A stretch of 64,000 nt of DNA from Actinomycetes bacterium (GCA_021793515.1 JAJYSP010000009.1:17961-81960); one strand, 5' to 3'. Counted from the stretch's first letter, positions 1 to 11,162 are shown. Numbers and translations are program-made. Notes: generated by a model not told the origin, from the sequence alone.

Positions 1-1052
1 TAGATCACCTCGAGGTCGGCGGGGTTGCCGTCGAGCAGACCACCGATGAAGCGACCGAGCACCTCGGCGAGGCCCATGAAGGGCCGAACGACGTTGGAGA
101 CCTCGCCGGCCGCGACGTTCACCGCAAATGGTACGAAGTCCCCCGCGAGGGCCAACTGCACCTGTTCAGCGATCGTGACACCGGCCTTGTCCTGGGCTTC
201 GGCGGTTGAGGCGCCGAGGTGGGGAACCACCACGACCGAGGCCAGGTCGAAGAGGGGGGACTCGGTGGTGGGCTCCTTTGCGAAGACGTCCAGGGCTGCG
301 CCGTGGACGTGACCGATGCGGATCGCCTCGGCCAGGTCGTCCTCGTTGACGATGCCCCCGCGCGCCGCGTTCACGATCCGAACCCCGACCTTGGTCTTGG
401 CCAGTGCGGCCGCGTCGAGGAGGTTGGTGGTCTCCTTGTTCTTCGGTAGGTGGATGGTGATGAAGTCGCTCTGGGCGAGCAGCGCGTCCAGCGTCATCAA
501 CTGGACACCCATGTGCTTGGCCCGCTCCTCGGAGATGTAGGGGTCAAAGGCCACGATCCGCATACCGAAGGCGAGTGCGCGCTGGGCGACGAGCGCCCCG
601 ATCTTGCCGAGACCGACGACGCCGAGGGTCTTGCCGTACAGTTCAACGCCCTCCCACTTGGACCGCTCCCACTTGCCGGCCTTTAACGCCGCGTGGGCCT
701 GGGGAATGTTGCGGGCCTGCGCGAGCAACAGTGCCATCGCCTGCTCGGCCGCCGAGAGGATGTTGGACTGGGGAGCGTTAACCACCATGACGCCGAGCTC
801 GGTCGCCTTGGCGACGTCGACGTTGTCCAGGCCGATGCCGGCGCGTCCGACCACGACCAGGTCCCTCGCCGCCTCGAGCGTCGCCGCGTCCACCTGCGTG
901 GCCGAACGGATGATCAGGGCATTCGCACCGACCACCGCGTCGAGCAGCTCCGCCGGGGAGAGTCCGAGTCGTACGTCGACCTCGTGGCCGGCGTTACGGA
1001 GCTCCTGGAGCCCCGACTGCGCGATTTCCTCCGTTACCAGTACACGAGCCAC
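1..1052 (-). CDS. serA: D-3-phosphoglycerate dehydrogenase, C-terminal part cut off by window edge
   Basis: SerA oxidises 3-phosphoglycerate to 3-phosphohydroxypyruvate with NAD, the first step of serine synthesis. Translating the minus strand from the GTG at 1052 gives a protein beginning VARVLVTEEIAQSGL. It continues with a catalytic-domain segment GRAGIGLDNVD and the Rossmann motif GLGKIGALVAQRALAFG. The family segment around AARGGIVNEDDLAEA and ALDVFAKEP follows. The frame stays open to base 1, so about 350 codons are visible and the ACT-bearing C-terminus, if present, lies outside. The start is supported by AAAGGTG five or six bases upstream. serC lies close by on the other strand, so two of the three serine-pathway enzymes are here. 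No serB is visible. Identification is confident. Confidence 0.93.
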   Translation of the reverse strand, partial: MARVLVTEEIAQSGLQELRNAGHEVDVRLGLSPAELLDAVVGANALIIRSATQVDAATLEAARDLVVVGRAGIGLDNVDVAKATELGVMVVNAPQSNILSAAEQAMALLLAQARNIPQAHAALKAGKWERSKWEGVELYGKTLGVVGLGKIGALVAQRALAFGMRIVAFDPYISEERAKHMGVQLMTLDALLAQSDFITIHLPKNKETTNLLDAAALAKTKVGVRIVNAARGGIVNEDDLAEAIRIGHVHGAALDVFAKEPTTESPLFDLASVVVVPHLGASTAEAQDKAGVTIAEQVQLALAGDFVPFAVNVAAGEVSNVVRPFMGLAEVLGRFIGGLLDGNPADLEVI

Positions 1053-1090
1053 TGTTCACCTTTCTTTGATCGCACCCACGCTAGTAAGCG

Positions 1091-2287
1091 TCAGCCGTTG
1101 ACGAGTTCCTTCAGCCGGGTGAGCCCCTCGACCAGGTCGTCGTCTCCGAGTGCGTAACTGAGTCGGAAGTAGCCCGGCGTGCCGAATGCCTCGCCGGGAA
1201 CCACGGCGATCTTCGCCGTTTCGAGCAGGTTCTCGGCCAGTTCGGCCGAGGTGGTGGCGACCCGCCCGGCCAACGAACGACCAAGCAGGTCGGTCACGTT
1301 CGGGTAGCAGTAGAACGCCCCCTCGGGCACCGCACAGGACACGCCGTCGATCTCGTTGAGCATCGTGGTCATGATCCGCCGACGACGGTCAAAGGCCGAT
1401 CGCATCGCGGCGACCGCCGAGAGGTCACCGGTGAGGGCCGCCACAGCGGCTCGCTGGGAGATGTTCGAGATGTTCGACGTCGTCTGACTCTGGTAGTTCA
1501 CCGCGGCGCCCATCACGTCGGGTGGTCCGACCATCCAACCGATTCGCCAGCCGGTCATGGCGTAGGTCTTGGCCACGCCGTTCACGACGACCCAGCGGTC
1601 ACCGAGTTCGGGCGCCACCACGGGCATCGAGACAGTGGTCGCGTCGCCGTAAACCAGGTGCTCGTAGATCTCGTCACAGAGGACCCAGACGTCGTGCTCA
1701 GCGGCCCATCGGCCGATCGCTGCGACTTCGTCGGGGGTCACGACCGCACCCGTCGGGTTCGACGGCGACACGAAGACGAGGAGCTTGGTCTTGGCGGTGC
1801 GGTAGCGCTCGAGTTCCTCCACACTGACGCGAAAACCGTTGGCCTCGCTCGTGGGTACCGGGACCGGTACTCCACCGGCGAGGTAGACCGCCTCGGGGTA
1901 GGTCGTCCAGTACGGCGCGGGGATCAGCACCTCGTCACCGGGGTTCAGCATCGTCATGAACGCCGTGGCGACCGCGTGCTTACCCCCGTTGGTCACCAAC
2001 ACCTGAGACGCCGTGATCTCGAGGCCTGAATCGCGCCTGGTCTTGGCCACGATCGCCTCACGCAACTCGGGCAGACCGGCGGTCGGGGTGTACTTGTAGT
2101 TCACCGGCTCGTAGCAGGCCTTCGCGGCGGCCTCGACGATATGCGCCGGCGTCGGGAAGTCCGGTTCCCCGGCGCCGTAGACGATGATCGGCTCGCCGGC
2201 GGCCTTGAGCGCCTTGGCCTTGGCGTCAACGGCCAGGGTCGCGCTCGGCGCCAATCCCCCTAGTAGGTCACTGACTCGGGCGCTCAT
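1091..2287 (-). CDS. aspC: Aspartate aminotransferase-like class I/II PLP aminotransferase
   Basis: This is a fold-type I PLP aminotransferase of 398 residues, most like the AspC/AspB subgroup that moves amino groups between aspartate and 2-oxoglutarate. Visible signatures are the N-terminal [10 protein letters not shown], the [16 protein letters not shown] segment, the substrate-side SPSNPTGAV and the PLP-lysine segment [15 protein letters not shown]. An upstream in-frame start at 2401 exists but would run into the divergent serC gene. The ATG at 2287 gives [11 protein letters not shown], the usual family N-terminus, and sits about 27 bases behind a TACAAT -10 box. The gene reads towards serA with a 38-base gap, so co-transcription with serA is possible. 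The exact amino-acid specificity cannot be read from the sequence. Confidence 0.85.
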   Translation of the reverse strand: MSARVSDLLGGLAPSATLAVDAKAKALKAAGEPIIVYGAGEPDFPTPAHIVEAAAKACYEPVNYKYTPTAGLPELREAIVAKTRRDSGLEITASQVLVTNGGKHAVATAFMTMLNPGDEVLIPAPYWTTYPEAVYLAGGVPVPVPTSEANGFRVSVEELERYRTAKTKLLVFVSPSNPTGAVVTPDEVAAIGRWAAEHDVWVLCDEIYEHLVYGDATTVSMPVVAPELGDRWVVVNGVAKTYAMTGWRIGWMVGPPDVMGAAVNYQSQTTSNISNISQRAAVAALTGDLSAVAAMRSAFDRRRRIMTTMLNEIDGVSCAVPEGAFYCYPNVTDLLGRSLAGRVATTSAELAENLLETAKIAVVPGEAFGTPGYFRLSYALGDDDLVEGLTRLKELVNG

Positions 2288-2309
2288 CACGACTCCATTC
2301 CGTAGTCCG

Positions 2310-3445
<1,136 letters not shown>

Positions 3446-3446
<1 letters not shown>

Positions 3447-4918
3447 TCACCCACAGCCCCGAACCGGCGCCCTCGACCGCACCGAGTCGCGTTCTGGTCA
3501 CGGGGGCCACCGGCTACGTCGGAGGGCGCCTCGTGCCGCGTCTGCTCGAGGGCGGCCACCCGGTGCGCTGTCTCGTGCGAACGCCGGCCAAGCTCACCAC
3601 CGCGCCCTGGCGCGATGACGTTGAAATCGTCGAGGGATCCGTCGGCGGTGATCTCGACGGCGTCCTCGCGGGCATCGACGTCGCGGTCTACCTCGTACAC
3701 GGCATCGGCGACGGCCTCGACTGGGTGCGACGCGAGGTGTCCGACGCCGCCAACTTCCGAGACGCCGCGATCGCCGCTGGCGTCTCGCGAATCGTGTACT
3801 TGGGCGGCATGGGCCGCGACGACGCCGAGCTCAGTGTCCACCTCGCCAGTCGACAGCAAGTGGGGCGTACACTCGCCGACGGTCCGATTCCAGTCACCGA
3901 GCTGCGGGCCGCGGTGGTCATCGGCTCGGGTTCGGCGAGCTTCGAGATGCTGCGGTACCTCGTCGAGGTCTTACCCGTCATGGTCACGCCAAAGTGGGTG
4001 ACCACGCGGTCCCAGCCGATCGCCATCTCCGACGTCCTCGACTACCTCGTCAAGGTGATCGACGTCCCCCAGCCCCTCGCCGGGGTCTTCGAGATCGGCG
4101 GCCCCGACGTCGTCTCCTACGCAGAACTGATGGCGCTCTACGCCGACGTCGCGGGCCTGCGGCGCCGCCGCCTGATCCCGGTGCCGGTCTTGACGCCGCG
4201 GCTGTCGAGCCACTGGGTCGGTCTCGTGACGCCCGTGCCCGCATCGCTCGCCCGCCCATTGGTCGACAGCCTGGTGAACGAAGTCGTCGCCGACGACCCG
4301 GTAACGCTCGCGTTGCTCGGCGCGCCGAGGCGGTCCCTTCGCGACGCGATCACCCTCGCGCTCGGCGTGACCGATCGCGGCGAGGCGCCCACGACGTTCA
4401 CCGACGCGGACTTCCAACCGTTCCGCAGCTACGCCACGGACCCCGCGTGGGCTGGCGGCACGGAGCTCAGCGACGTGCGGGTGCTCGATACCACGGCCTC
4501 GGCCGAGGCCTGCTTCCGCAACGTCATCGCCATCGGTGGCGACCGCGGCTGGTATCGCGTCGAGTGGCTGTGGCGCGTGCGCGGCTTCCTCGACCGACTG
4601 CTGGGCGGACCAGGACTTCAGCGCGGACGACGCCACCCGACCGAGCTACGCGTTGGCGACCACGTCGACTTCTGGCGCGTCGAGGAACTCGAGGCGCCCA
4701 CGGTGTTGCGCCTGCGCGCCGAGATGATCCTGCCCGGTGAGGCGTGGCTTGAGTGGCGATTTGAGCCGACGCCGACGGGCACGCACGTGACCCAGCGCGC
4801 CCGCTTCAAGCCGCGCGGGCTCTGGGGTCGCCTCTACTGGTACGGCGCCGCCCCATTCCACGCACTGGTCTTCCCGGGGATAATCCGCAGCATCGTCGCT
4901 GACGCGCCATCCCCCTAG
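3446..4918 (+). CDS. NmrA-like SDR with C-terminal DUF2867 domain; no standard start codon before its Rossmann motif
   Basis: The N-terminal half is an atypical short-chain dehydrogenase/NmrA-type NAD(P)-binding domain, with RVLVTGATGYVGGRL as the dinucleotide loop and later VYLVHGIGDGLDW and VYLGGMG. The C-terminal third (from about DVRVLDTTASAEA to the end) matches the DUF2867 layout seen in YbjT-like proteins. The first ATG/GTG/TTG in frame is the GTG at 3533, which would remove the Rossmann glycines. Upstream the frame is open back to a stop at 3422. The likeliest start is ATC at 3446, which overlaps the last base of the serC stop (TAATC) and has GGTGGGGA eight bases upstream. CTG at 3494 is an alternative. 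Substrate is unknown. Confidence 0.75.
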
Positions 4919-4921
4919 CGG

Positions 4922-5956
4922 TCAGTCGACCGCGCCGCCCGAGGCCTCGGAGACCTTCTGCTTGCCCGCCGAGACGAAGGGCATCATGGCGCGCAGCTTC
5001 TTGCCGATGTCCTCGATCGGGTGCTTCTTGCCGACCTCGCGCAACTCACGGTAGCGCGGCCGGCCGATCTCATTCTCCTTGATCCATTCGGCGGCGAAGG
5101 TCCCGTCTTGGATCTCGGTGAGCACCTTCTTCATCTCGGCCTTCACCTGGCTCGTGATGATCCGTGGACCGCGGGTCAGGTCGCCGTACTCGGCGGTGTC
5201 TGACACCGAGAAACGCATCCCCGTGATCCCCTCTTCGTACATCAGGTCCACGATGAGCTTGAGTTCGTGCAGGCACTCGAAGTAGGCACTCTCGGGCTGG
5301 TACCCCGCCTCGACGAGGGTCTCGTAGCCCGCGGTCACGAGGGCGCTCACGCCGCCACAGAGCACGGCCTGCTCACCGAAGAGGTCCGTCTCTGTCTCCT
5401 CGGTGAAGGTCGTCTCGAGCACCCCAGCCCGGGTCGCCCCGATGCCGTGGGCGTAGGCGAGCGCAATCGCGTGCGCCTGGCCGGTTGCATCCTGGTGGAC
5501 CGCGATGAGCGAGGGGACGCCGCCGCCCTCAACGTAGGTGCGGCGCACCAGGTGGCCGGGACCCTTGGGCGCCACCATGGCGACGTCCACGTCGGCGGGC
5601 GGGTTGATGAGGTTGAAACGGATGTTGAAACCGTGGGCGAAAAGCAGGCACTTGCCCGCCGTCAGGTGCGGGGCGACCTCGAGGTCATAGATACGCTTCT
5701 GCTCGGTGTCGGGCAGCAGCATCATGATGATGTCGGCCTCGGCAGCGGCGTCGGCGATGCCGAGCACGCGCAGGCCCGCTTCTTCAGCCTTAAAGACCGA
5801 GGACGACTCAGGGCGAAGCCCCACGCGCACATCAAGTCCCGAATCGTGCAGGTTGAGCGCGTGCGCGTGGCCCTGTGAGCCGTAGCCCAGGATCGCGATT
5901 TTCTTGCCCTCGAGGATTTCGGGGTGGGCGTCGCCCTCGTAGTACATGGTGGTCAT
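4922..5956 (-). CDS. ilvC: Ketol-acid reductoisomerase (NADP+)
   Basis: IlvC isomerises and reduces acetolactate or acetohydroxybutyrate in valine, leucine and isoleucine synthesis, using Mg2+ and NADPH. The 344-residue product has the N-terminal dinucleotide motif [13 protein letters not shown], followed by VGLRPESSS, whose Arg/Ser residues suit NADPH. It also has PKGPGHLVR and the metal-site segment [13 protein letters not shown], and ends in the usual class I single knotted domain. The start ATG follows AAGGATAGGACC. It is the last gene of ilvBNC, 12 bases after ilvN, and converges with the oxidoreductase at 3446-4918, where a short GCGGTC/GACCGC hairpin spans both stop codons. Confidence 0.96.
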   Translation of the reverse strand: MTTMYYEGDAHPEILEGKKIAILGYGSQGHAHALNLHDSGLDVRVGLRPESSSVFKAEEAGLRVLGIADAAAEADIIMMLLPDTEQKRIYDLEVAPHLTAGKCLLFAHGFNIRFNLINPPADVDVAMVAPKGPGHLVRRTYVEGGGVPSLIAVHQDATGQAHAIALAYAHGIGATRAGVLETTFTEETETDLFGEQAVLCGGVSALVTAGYETLVEAGYQPESAYFECLHELKLIVDLMYEEGITGMRFSVSDTAEYGDLTRGPRIITSQVKAEMKKVLTEIQDGTFAAEWIKENEIGRPRYRELREVGKKHPIEDIGKKLRAMMPFVSAGKQKVSEASGGAVD

Positions 5957-5968
5957 GGTCCTATCCTT

Positions 5969-6523
5969 CTAGTGCTCGACGGTGGCCTGCGTGTTCCGGC
6001 CAAGTCTAGGGAGTGCAACGCGGCCCGTCCGATGCAGTTCGACCTCGGCGAAGGCCTCCAGGGCCCGTTCGAGGTCGTCGCACGCGCTCGGCGTACCCGC
6101 GAGCATAACCGTGACCGCACCCGGATCGACGTCGACGATGGCGGCACCGGCGTTGCCGAGCGTATCGAGCAGCGGGGTGCGGTTCGCCACGTCGGTCTTG
6201 ATCGTCGCGAGCAGCAGCTCGCGTTCGACGGCTTCACGAGGGGCGATGTCGGAGATGGCGACCACGTTCACCAACTTGTCCAACTGCCCGACGATCTGCT
6301 CGAGGGGTGCGGACTCGGCGTCGACGACGATCGTGACCCGCGAGAACCGGGCGTGACTCTCGGATGGGGCGACGGCCAGTGAGTAGATGTTGAAGCCGCG
6401 CCGGGCGAACAGCCCGGCGATGCGTGCGAGCACGCCCGACTTGTTCTCCACCAGCACCGAGAGGATGTGGTGGCGCACCGGTGAGTGGACTTGCTCGCCG
6501 GCGAAGGGCTCGGGGGCGTTCAT
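5969..6523 (-). CDS. ilvN: Acetolactate synthase small (regulatory) subunit
   Basis: IlvN activates the IlvB catalytic subunit and carries valine feedback inhibition. The 184-residue protein starts its ACT domain at HHILSVLVENKSGVLARIAGLFARRG and continues through FNIYSLAVAPSE, then a second ACT-like domain from ELLLATIKTD. Length matches the long actinobacterial/enterobacterial form. Its ATG overlaps the ilvB stop (ATGA), a sign of translational coupling and fixed stoichiometry. Confidence 0.95.
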   Translation of the reverse strand: MNAPEPFAGEQVHSPVRHHILSVLVENKSGVLARIAGLFARRGFNIYSLAVAPSESHARFSRVTIVVDAESAPLEQIVGQLDKLVNVVAISDIAPREAVERELLLATIKTDVANRTPLLDTLGNAGAAIVDVDPGAVTVMLAGTPSACDDLERALEAFAEVELHRTGRVALPRLGRNTQATVEH

Positions 6524-8235
6524 CGCGCACCGCCGCGCTGGGAGGGGTGGACCATGATGTCATCGTTGCTGACGCCCGCGGGCACCATCGGAAAGACCTT
6601 CTCGGTGCTGTCGGTGCGAAAATCGATCACCACCGGCACGTCGTTGATCTTGTTTGCCTCGTCGATCACGTCGTTCATCTCCTTCACGTTGGTCGCGCGC
6701 AGGCCCACGCAGCCCATCGCCTCGGCCCACTTGACGTAGTCGGGTAGGTCCGGCGAGAGGTAGACCTCGCTATATCGCTCGTCGTAGAACATCTCCTGCC
6801 ACTGACGCACCATGCCCAGGTAGGCGTTGTTCAAGATCGCCACCTTGATCGGGATCCCCTCGGATCGGGCCGTGACCAGTTCCTGAGCCGTCATCTGGAA
6901 GCACCCGTCGCCGTCGATGCACCACACGGTGCGATCCGGGCGACCGGCCTTGGCCCCGATCGCGGCCGGCACACCGAACCCCATGGTCCCCGCACCACCC
7001 GAGTTGACCCAGGTGTTGGGCTCTTCGAATGGCCAGTGTTGGGCGGTCCACATCTGGTGCTGACCCACGCCCGAGGCGACGATCGTCCCGGCGGGAGCCG
7101 TTCGGGCGATCGACTCGATGACGTGCTGGGGGCGCAGCGGCCCGTCGACCTCGGGCTCGTCGTAGACGAGGGGGTAGTTCGCTTGCCACGTGCGGATCTC
7201 GCGCCACCAACCATCGAGGTTCTTCGGGTGCGCGCCCGCGGCGTCAAAGCTGCGCAGCGCCGTGGCGATGTCGGTCTGAAGGGCGACGTCGGGACGACGG
7301 ATCTTGCCGAACTCGGCCCGGTCGATGTCCACGTGGATCACCTGTGCGTCGGGGGCGAAGGAGGCGATCTTGCCGGTGACCCGGTCGTCGAAGCGGGCGC
7401 CGAGCGTGATCAGCAGGTCGCTTCGCTGGATCGCCATGACCGCGGCGTAGACGCCGTGCATGCCCGGCATGCCCAAGTGCTGCTCGTGGGAGTCTGGGAA
7501 GGCACCGCGTGCCATGAGGGTCGTCACCACGGGGATGCGCGTGCGCTCCGCGAAGGCGAGCAGCTCGGCTGAAGCGTGGGACTTGAGTGTCCCGCCGCCG
7601 ACGTAGAGCACTGGCCGTTCAGACTGCTCGATCAACGCGACGCAGCGCGCCACGGCCGCCTCGTCGAGCTCGACCGTCGGACGGTAGCCTGGCAGGTCGT
7701 ACTCATCGACCCCGGACGGGTACCACCACTCCATCGTCGACTGGGCGACGTCCTTGGGCACGTCGATCAACACCGGTCCGGGTCGTCCCGTGGTCGCGAG
7801 GTGGAAGGCCGCGGCCACCGCGCGCGGCAGCTCGTGGGCCGACTGGACGAGGAAATTGTGCTTGGTCACCCCCATCGTGATGCCGGTGATGTCGCACTCT
7901 TGGAACGCGTCCAGACCGATCGAGCTGGTCGCCACCTGGCCGGTGATCACGACGAGGGGCGTCGAGTCCATGTGGGCGTTGGTGATTGGCGTGACGATGT
8001 TGGTCGCGCCCGGACCGCTAGTGACCATCGCCACCCCCGCGCGACCGGTCGCCATCGCGTAGCCTTCGGCCATGTGACCGGCCCCTTGTTCATGACGTAC
8101 GAGGATGTGGCGGATCGACGAGTCCAGCAAGGGGTCATACACCGGCAGGATGGCGCCGCCGGGCAGGCCGAAGATGGTGTCGACGCCCTGCTGTTCGAGG
8201 CTCTTGATGAGGGCTTGCGCGCCAGTGAGTTCCAC
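6520..8235 (-). CDS. ilvB: Acetolactate synthase large (catalytic) subunit
   Basis: IlvB is the ThDP-dependent enzyme that condenses pyruvate with pyruvate or 2-oxobutyrate, the first common step to branched-chain amino acids. The 571-residue protein has the GLPGGAILPVYDPL N-terminus and the RHEQGAGHMAEGYA segment with the catalytic Glu. A central FAD-binding domain follows, then the ThDP motif GDGCFQMTAQELVTA with the downstream NN (LNNAYLGMVRQWQ). The start is GTG at 8235 with AAGTAGGA five bases upstream. The gene follows a leader-peptide attenuator and is the first gene of ilvB-ilvN-ilvC. Confidence 0.96.
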   Translation of the reverse strand: MELTGAQALIKSLEQQGVDTIFGLPGGAILPVYDPLLDSSIRHILVRHEQGAGHMAEGYAMATGRAGVAMVTSGPGATNIVTPITNAHMDSTPLVVITGQVATSSIGLDAFQECDITGITMGVTKHNFLVQSAHELPRAVAAAFHLATTGRPGPVLIDVPKDVAQSTMEWWYPSGVDEYDLPGYRPTVELDEAAVARCVALIEQSERPVLYVGGGTLKSHASAELLAFAERTRIPVVTTLMARGAFPDSHEQHLGMPGMHGVYAAVMAIQRSDLLITLGARFDDRVTGKIASFAPDAQVIHVDIDRAEFGKIRRPDVALQTDIATALRSFDAAGAHPKNLDGWWREIRTWQANYPLVYDEPEVDGPLRPQHVIESIARTAPAGTIVASGVGQHQMWTAQHWPFEEPNTWVNSGGAGTMGFGVPAAIGAKAGRPDRTVWCIDGDGCFQMTAQELVTARSEGIPIKVAILNNAYLGMVRQWQEMFYDERYSEVYLSPDLPDYVKWAEAMGCVGLRATNVKEMNDVIDEANKINDVPVVIDFRTDSTEKVFPMVPAGVSNDDIMVHPSQRGGAR

Positions 8236-8264
8236 GATTCCTACTTCCGTCGGTATAAAGAAAA

Positions 8265-8286
8265 AAGCCTCCCGATTGGGAGGCTT
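8265..8286 (-). terminator. Intrinsic terminator of the ilvBNC attenuator
   Basis: Read on the minus strand, a perfect 9-bp stem AAGCCTCCC / GGGAGGCTT with loop AATC runs straight into a T-rich tract, the textbook rho-independent form. It lies between the leader peptide stop (8308) and the ilvB start (8235). An upstream pair CCGGT / ACCGG ending right against this stem could compete with it as the alternative fold. Position and partner features make an attenuation role very likely. Confidence 0.88.
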
Positions 8287-8307
8287 CCGGTGAACGCGTA
8301 TACGTGA

Positions 8308-8358
8308 CTACCGGTGCCTGTCCCCTACTACTACCAGAATCAGGCGGCCCGTTGTCAC
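8308..8358 (-). CDS. ilv leader peptide, 16 residues, rich in branched-chain residues
   Basis: GTG at 8358 opens a 16-codon frame, VTTGRLILVVVGDRHR, ending in TAG. The run Leu-Ile-Leu-Val-Val-Val places six consecutive branched-chain codons in the middle of the peptide. Ribosome stalling there when charged Leu, Ile or Val tRNA is scarce is the known mechanism for relieving ilv attenuators. There is no Shine-Dalgarno sequence. The GTG lies six bases after a -10 box, so the leader mRNA is probably leaderless. The terminator hairpin follows 22 bases after the stop. Confidence 0.87.
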   Translation of the reverse strand: MTTGRLILVVVGDRHR

Positions 8359-8364
8359 GGACCC

Positions 8365-8393
8365 ATCTAAGCACACCGACGCCACCGGCACAA
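8365..8393 (-). promoter_or_regulatory. Promoter of the ilv leader and ilvBNC
   Basis: On the minus strand TTGTGC (8393 to 8388) is followed after exactly 17 bases by TTAGAT (8370 to 8365), then six bases, then the GTG of the leader peptide. Spacing fits a housekeeping-sigma promoter whose transcript would begin at or next to the start codon. Confidence 0.75.
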
Positions 8394-8425
8394 GGCGCGC
8401 CCGCGGCGTGTGTCGGGTCCCGGCG

Positions 8426-10105
8426 CTAGCGCGACGTGACCGCGCCGGTCTCGGCGCCCTGGACGAGACGCGCGAACTTCTCGAGGACCCCGGTCGTGTA
8501 CCGCGGCACGAACGGCGCGCGCCGCGTGGCGCGCTCGGCGAGCACCACGTCGTCGACGAGCAGGTCGATGGTGTTGGTCGTGACGTCGATCTCGATGATG
8601 TCGCCGTCCTCGACGAGTCCGATCGGCCCGCCGTCCAGCGCCTCAGGTGCCACGTGGCCGACGCAGAAACCGTGTGTGCCGCCGCTGAAACGTCCGTCGG
8701 TGACCAACGCGGAGTCACTGCCGCGCCCCACGCCCTTCATCGCGCCGGTGATCGCGAGCATCTCGCGCATGCCCGGCCCCGACTTGGGTCCCTCGTAGCG
8801 GATGACGACCACCGTCTCGGGCTGGATCTCTCCCGCGAGGATGGCGGTCATCGCCGCGTCCTCGCCGTCAAAGACTCGCGCCGTCCCACGGAAGTGGAGG
8901 TGGTCGATGCCCGCGACCTTCACGACGGCGCCCTTGGGCGCGAGCGTCCCACGCAGCACCGCAATGCCGCCCCGGTCGTGGATCGGGTGGTCGACGTCGT
9001 GGATAACCTCGCCATCGGGTCGGCGCGCCGCGAATGCCTCGAGGCTCGCCGCCATCGTCTGGCCCGACACGGTCATCACGTCACCGTGGAGCAGACCGCG
9101 TTCGAGCAGGTGCGCGAGTACGACCGGCACGCCACCGATCTCGTCGATGTCGCTCATGTGGTACTTGCCGTGGGGCTTAGTGTCGGCGATGTGGGGCACG
9201 CGCGCGGCGATCGTGTTGAAGTCGTCAAGCGCCAGCGGAACCCGCGCCTCGTGGGCAATAGCGAGCAGGTGCAGTACCGCGTTCGTCGAACCACCGAGGG
9301 CCATCACCACCGCGATGGCGTTCTCGAACGCCTCGCGGGTCATGATCTGGCGGGCCGTGATCCCGCGGTCGAGCAGGTTCACCACGGCCAGCCCCGAGTC
9401 GTAGGCGTACTGGTCGCGTCGGGGGTCGATCGACGGGACACTCGCACTGCCGAGCAGCGACATGCCGAGTGCCTCGCCGACGCTCGCCATCGTGTTGGCG
9501 GTGAACATGCCCGCGCAACTCCCCTCGCCGGGGCAGGCCGCGAGCTCGACCTCGCGCAGCTCGTCGTCGCTCATCGAGCCCACGGCGTTGGCGCCGACCG
9601 CCTCGAACACCGACGTGATGTCGAGGGACTTGCCGTGGAGGTGGCCGGGCATGATGGTGCCGCCGTAGAGGAAGACCGAGGGCACGTCCAGGCGAGCGGC
9701 CGCCATCAACATGCCCGGCAGCGACTTGTCACAGCCCGCGAAGGTCACCAGCGCGTCGAATCGCTCCGCGTGCATCACAGTCTCGACCGAGTCGGCGATG
9801 ACCTCGCGCGAGACGAGCGAGGCGCGCATCCCCTCGTGGCCCATCGAGATGCCGTCGGAGACGGCGATGGTGACGAACTCGAAGGGCACGGCCCCTGCGT
9901 CACGCACTGCGACCTTGGCGCGCTTGGCCAATCGGTCGAGCGGCAGGTTGCACGGCGTCACCTCGTTCCAGCTCGACGCCACGCCGATCTGGGCCTTGAC
10001 CATGTCGTCGTCGCCCATGCCCATGGCGCGCAGCATCGCGCGCGCGGGCGCGCGGCCCTTGCCGAGGGTGACGTCGGTGCTACGGGGTGTGGGGTGGGTC
10101 GCCAT
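8426..10105 (-). CDS. ilvD: Dihydroxy-acid dehydratase
   Basis: IlvD dehydrates the dihydroxy acids made by IlvC to the 2-oxo acids of valine and isoleucine, using an iron-sulfur cluster. The 559-residue protein has the three expected cysteine motifs, [17 protein letters not shown] and [16 protein letters not shown], and a C-terminal domain with DGRFSGG. The ATG at 10105 has no Shine-Dalgarno sequence but follows TAGACT by six bases. It is upstream of ilvBNC on the same strand, separated by the leader promoter. ilvBNC can therefore be transcribed alone, or by read-through from ilvD subject to the same attenuator. Confidence 0.96.
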   Translation of the reverse strand: MATHPTPRSTDVTLGKGRAPARAMLRAMGMGDDDMVKAQIGVASSWNEVTPCNLPLDRLAKRAKVAVRDAGAVPFEFVTIAVSDGISMGHEGMRASLVSREVIADSVETVMHAERFDALVTFAGCDKSLPGMLMAAARLDVPSVFLYGGTIMPGHLHGKSLDITSVFEAVGANAVGSMSDDELREVELAACPGEGSCAGMFTANTMASVGEALGMSLLGSASVPSIDPRRDQYAYDSGLAVVNLLDRGITARQIMTREAFENAIAVVMALGGSTNAVLHLLAIAHEARVPLALDDFNTIAARVPHIADTKPHGKYHMSDIDEIGGVPVVLAHLLERGLLHGDVMTVSGQTMAASLEAFAARRPDGEVIHDVDHPIHDRGGIAVLRGTLAPKGAVVKVAGIDHLHFRGTARVFDGEDAAMTAILAGEIQPETVVVIRYEGPKSGPGMREMLAITGAMKGVGRGSDSALVTDGRFSGGTHGFCVGHVAPEALDGGPIGLVEDGDIIEIDVTTNTIDLLVDDVVLAERATRRAPFVPRYTTGVLEKFARLVQGAETGAVTSR

Positions 10106-10111
10106 GGCAGC

Positions 10112-10117
10112 AGTCTA
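10112..10117 (-). promoter_or_regulatory. -10 box for a leaderless ilvD mRNA
   Basis: TAGACT on the minus strand, six bases before the ilvD ATG, with no Shine-Dalgarno sequence in between. Confidence 0.5.
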
Positions 10118-10134
10118 CGAAATGCGTTGACCGC

Positions 10135-11160
10135 TCACCCAACCGGGGCGTAGAGGTTCACCGTCTCGCCCGGCCCGAGCAACTCCACCCACGTCTGCCC
10201 CGGACGCAGCGCGATCACGGTGCCGTTCGAAGTCCGGTAGGCCGTCGCCTTGGCGACACCGGAGCGGAACCACGAGCCGCGCACCAGATGACCGTCGCTC
10301 AACACCATCGCTGGACCGTGCCCAACCAGGTCGGCCTCGGCCCCCATGGCGCCCACGCCGCCGATGTAGTTGACCTCCATCACGATCACGTTGACCGGCG
10401 AGACGCGCGCGCCGCTCGCGGTGACGTCCGGTGCGCCGAAGATCGAGCGGTCCCACGAGGCGGTCTTCGCGTCCCACGCGTAGTGCACGGCGTAGCCCGC
10501 CGGGAAGTTGACCGTGAACGCGCCGACAGGAGCCCCGCGCGGCGGGGCGTCCTTCGCCACGTACGTGAAGATCGGACGCGGCGGCGTCGGCGGACCGGCC
10601 ATGGCGAGCAGCTTCACCGGGTTCAACAGCAGGTTGTGGGGGGCGTACCGAGCGGGATCACGGAACATCGCCGAACCCGCGGTCGCCTCGTCGAAGCGTT
10701 TGACCGGTGCCGTCGCGATACTCGCCAGCGCGTAGGCCGCGCCGCCGGAAAAGGCGAAGACCCCCTTCAGCGGAAAGACGATCTCGCGGTCGGTCCGTCG
10801 CACGGACCGGACCGGTCCGATGACTGGGGGCAGGTGCGAATTGAAGACCGCGGCGAGCCGCGTGATGCCGCCCTCGACGATCTCCTCGTAGACGACGTCC
10901 GCCTCGTTGATCCCGAACTGGGGATGAGCCATCGGCGTGTTGTCGATCTTGACGGTCAGGGCCGAGCGACGCATCGAGACCGCCGTCGGGTCGGGCAGCC
11001 CCGTCAACGGCGCCACCCGTCGATGACGGGCGCGAGCGGTCAGCGTCGCGGTCGGGGTGCCCCGTCGCGCCGAAGCAGCGACCGCGGCTGGCGCGACGAT
11101 CAACGACGCCGCGAGCACGAGGGCGATCCGACGGGCGCGCATCGTTCGCGGCGTGCCCAT
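10135..11160 (-). CDS. Secreted DUF3048 protein (YerB-like)
   Basis: A 341-residue exported protein starts at MGTPRTMRARR, with a signal peptide (hydrophobic IALVLAASLIVAPAAVAA, likely cut after AVAASA). There is no lipobox Cys. The mature part has the DUF3048 hallmarks PLTGLPDP, VKIDNTPMAHPQFGINEADVVYEE, the EGGITRLAAVF strand and GPVRSVRRTD. The C-terminal DUF3048_C part includes YRTSNGTVIALRPGQTWVEL. DUF3048 proteins such as YerB are extracytoplasmic and of uncertain function. The start ATG is two bases after the gatB stop, so it is likely translated from the gat transcript although unrelated in function. An upstream in-frame extension into gatB is not credible. Confidence 0.83.
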   Translation of the reverse strand: MGTPRTMRARRIALVLAASLIVAPAAVAASARRGTPTATLTARARHRRVAPLTGLPDPTAVSMRRSALTVKIDNTPMAHPQFGINEADVVYEEIVEGGITRLAAVFNSHLPPVIGPVRSVRRTDREIVFPLKGVFAFSGGAAYALASIATAPVKRFDEATAGSAMFRDPARYAPHNLLLNPVKLLAMAGPPTPPRPIFTYVAKDAPPRGAPVGAFTVNFPAGYAVHYAWDAKTASWDRSIFGAPDVTASGARVSPVNVIVMEVNYIGGVGAMGAEADLVGHGPAMVLSDGHLVRGSWFRSGVAKATAYRTSNGTVIALRPGQTWVELLGPGETVNLYAPVG

Positions 11161-11162
11161 GA

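Noticed and set aside
8408..10153. A 581-codon open frame on the plus strand
   Set aside because: It is antisense to ilvD, whose protein is unmistakable. The translation is rich in Arg/His/Asp with no family pattern, a usual shadow of high-GC coding sequence.
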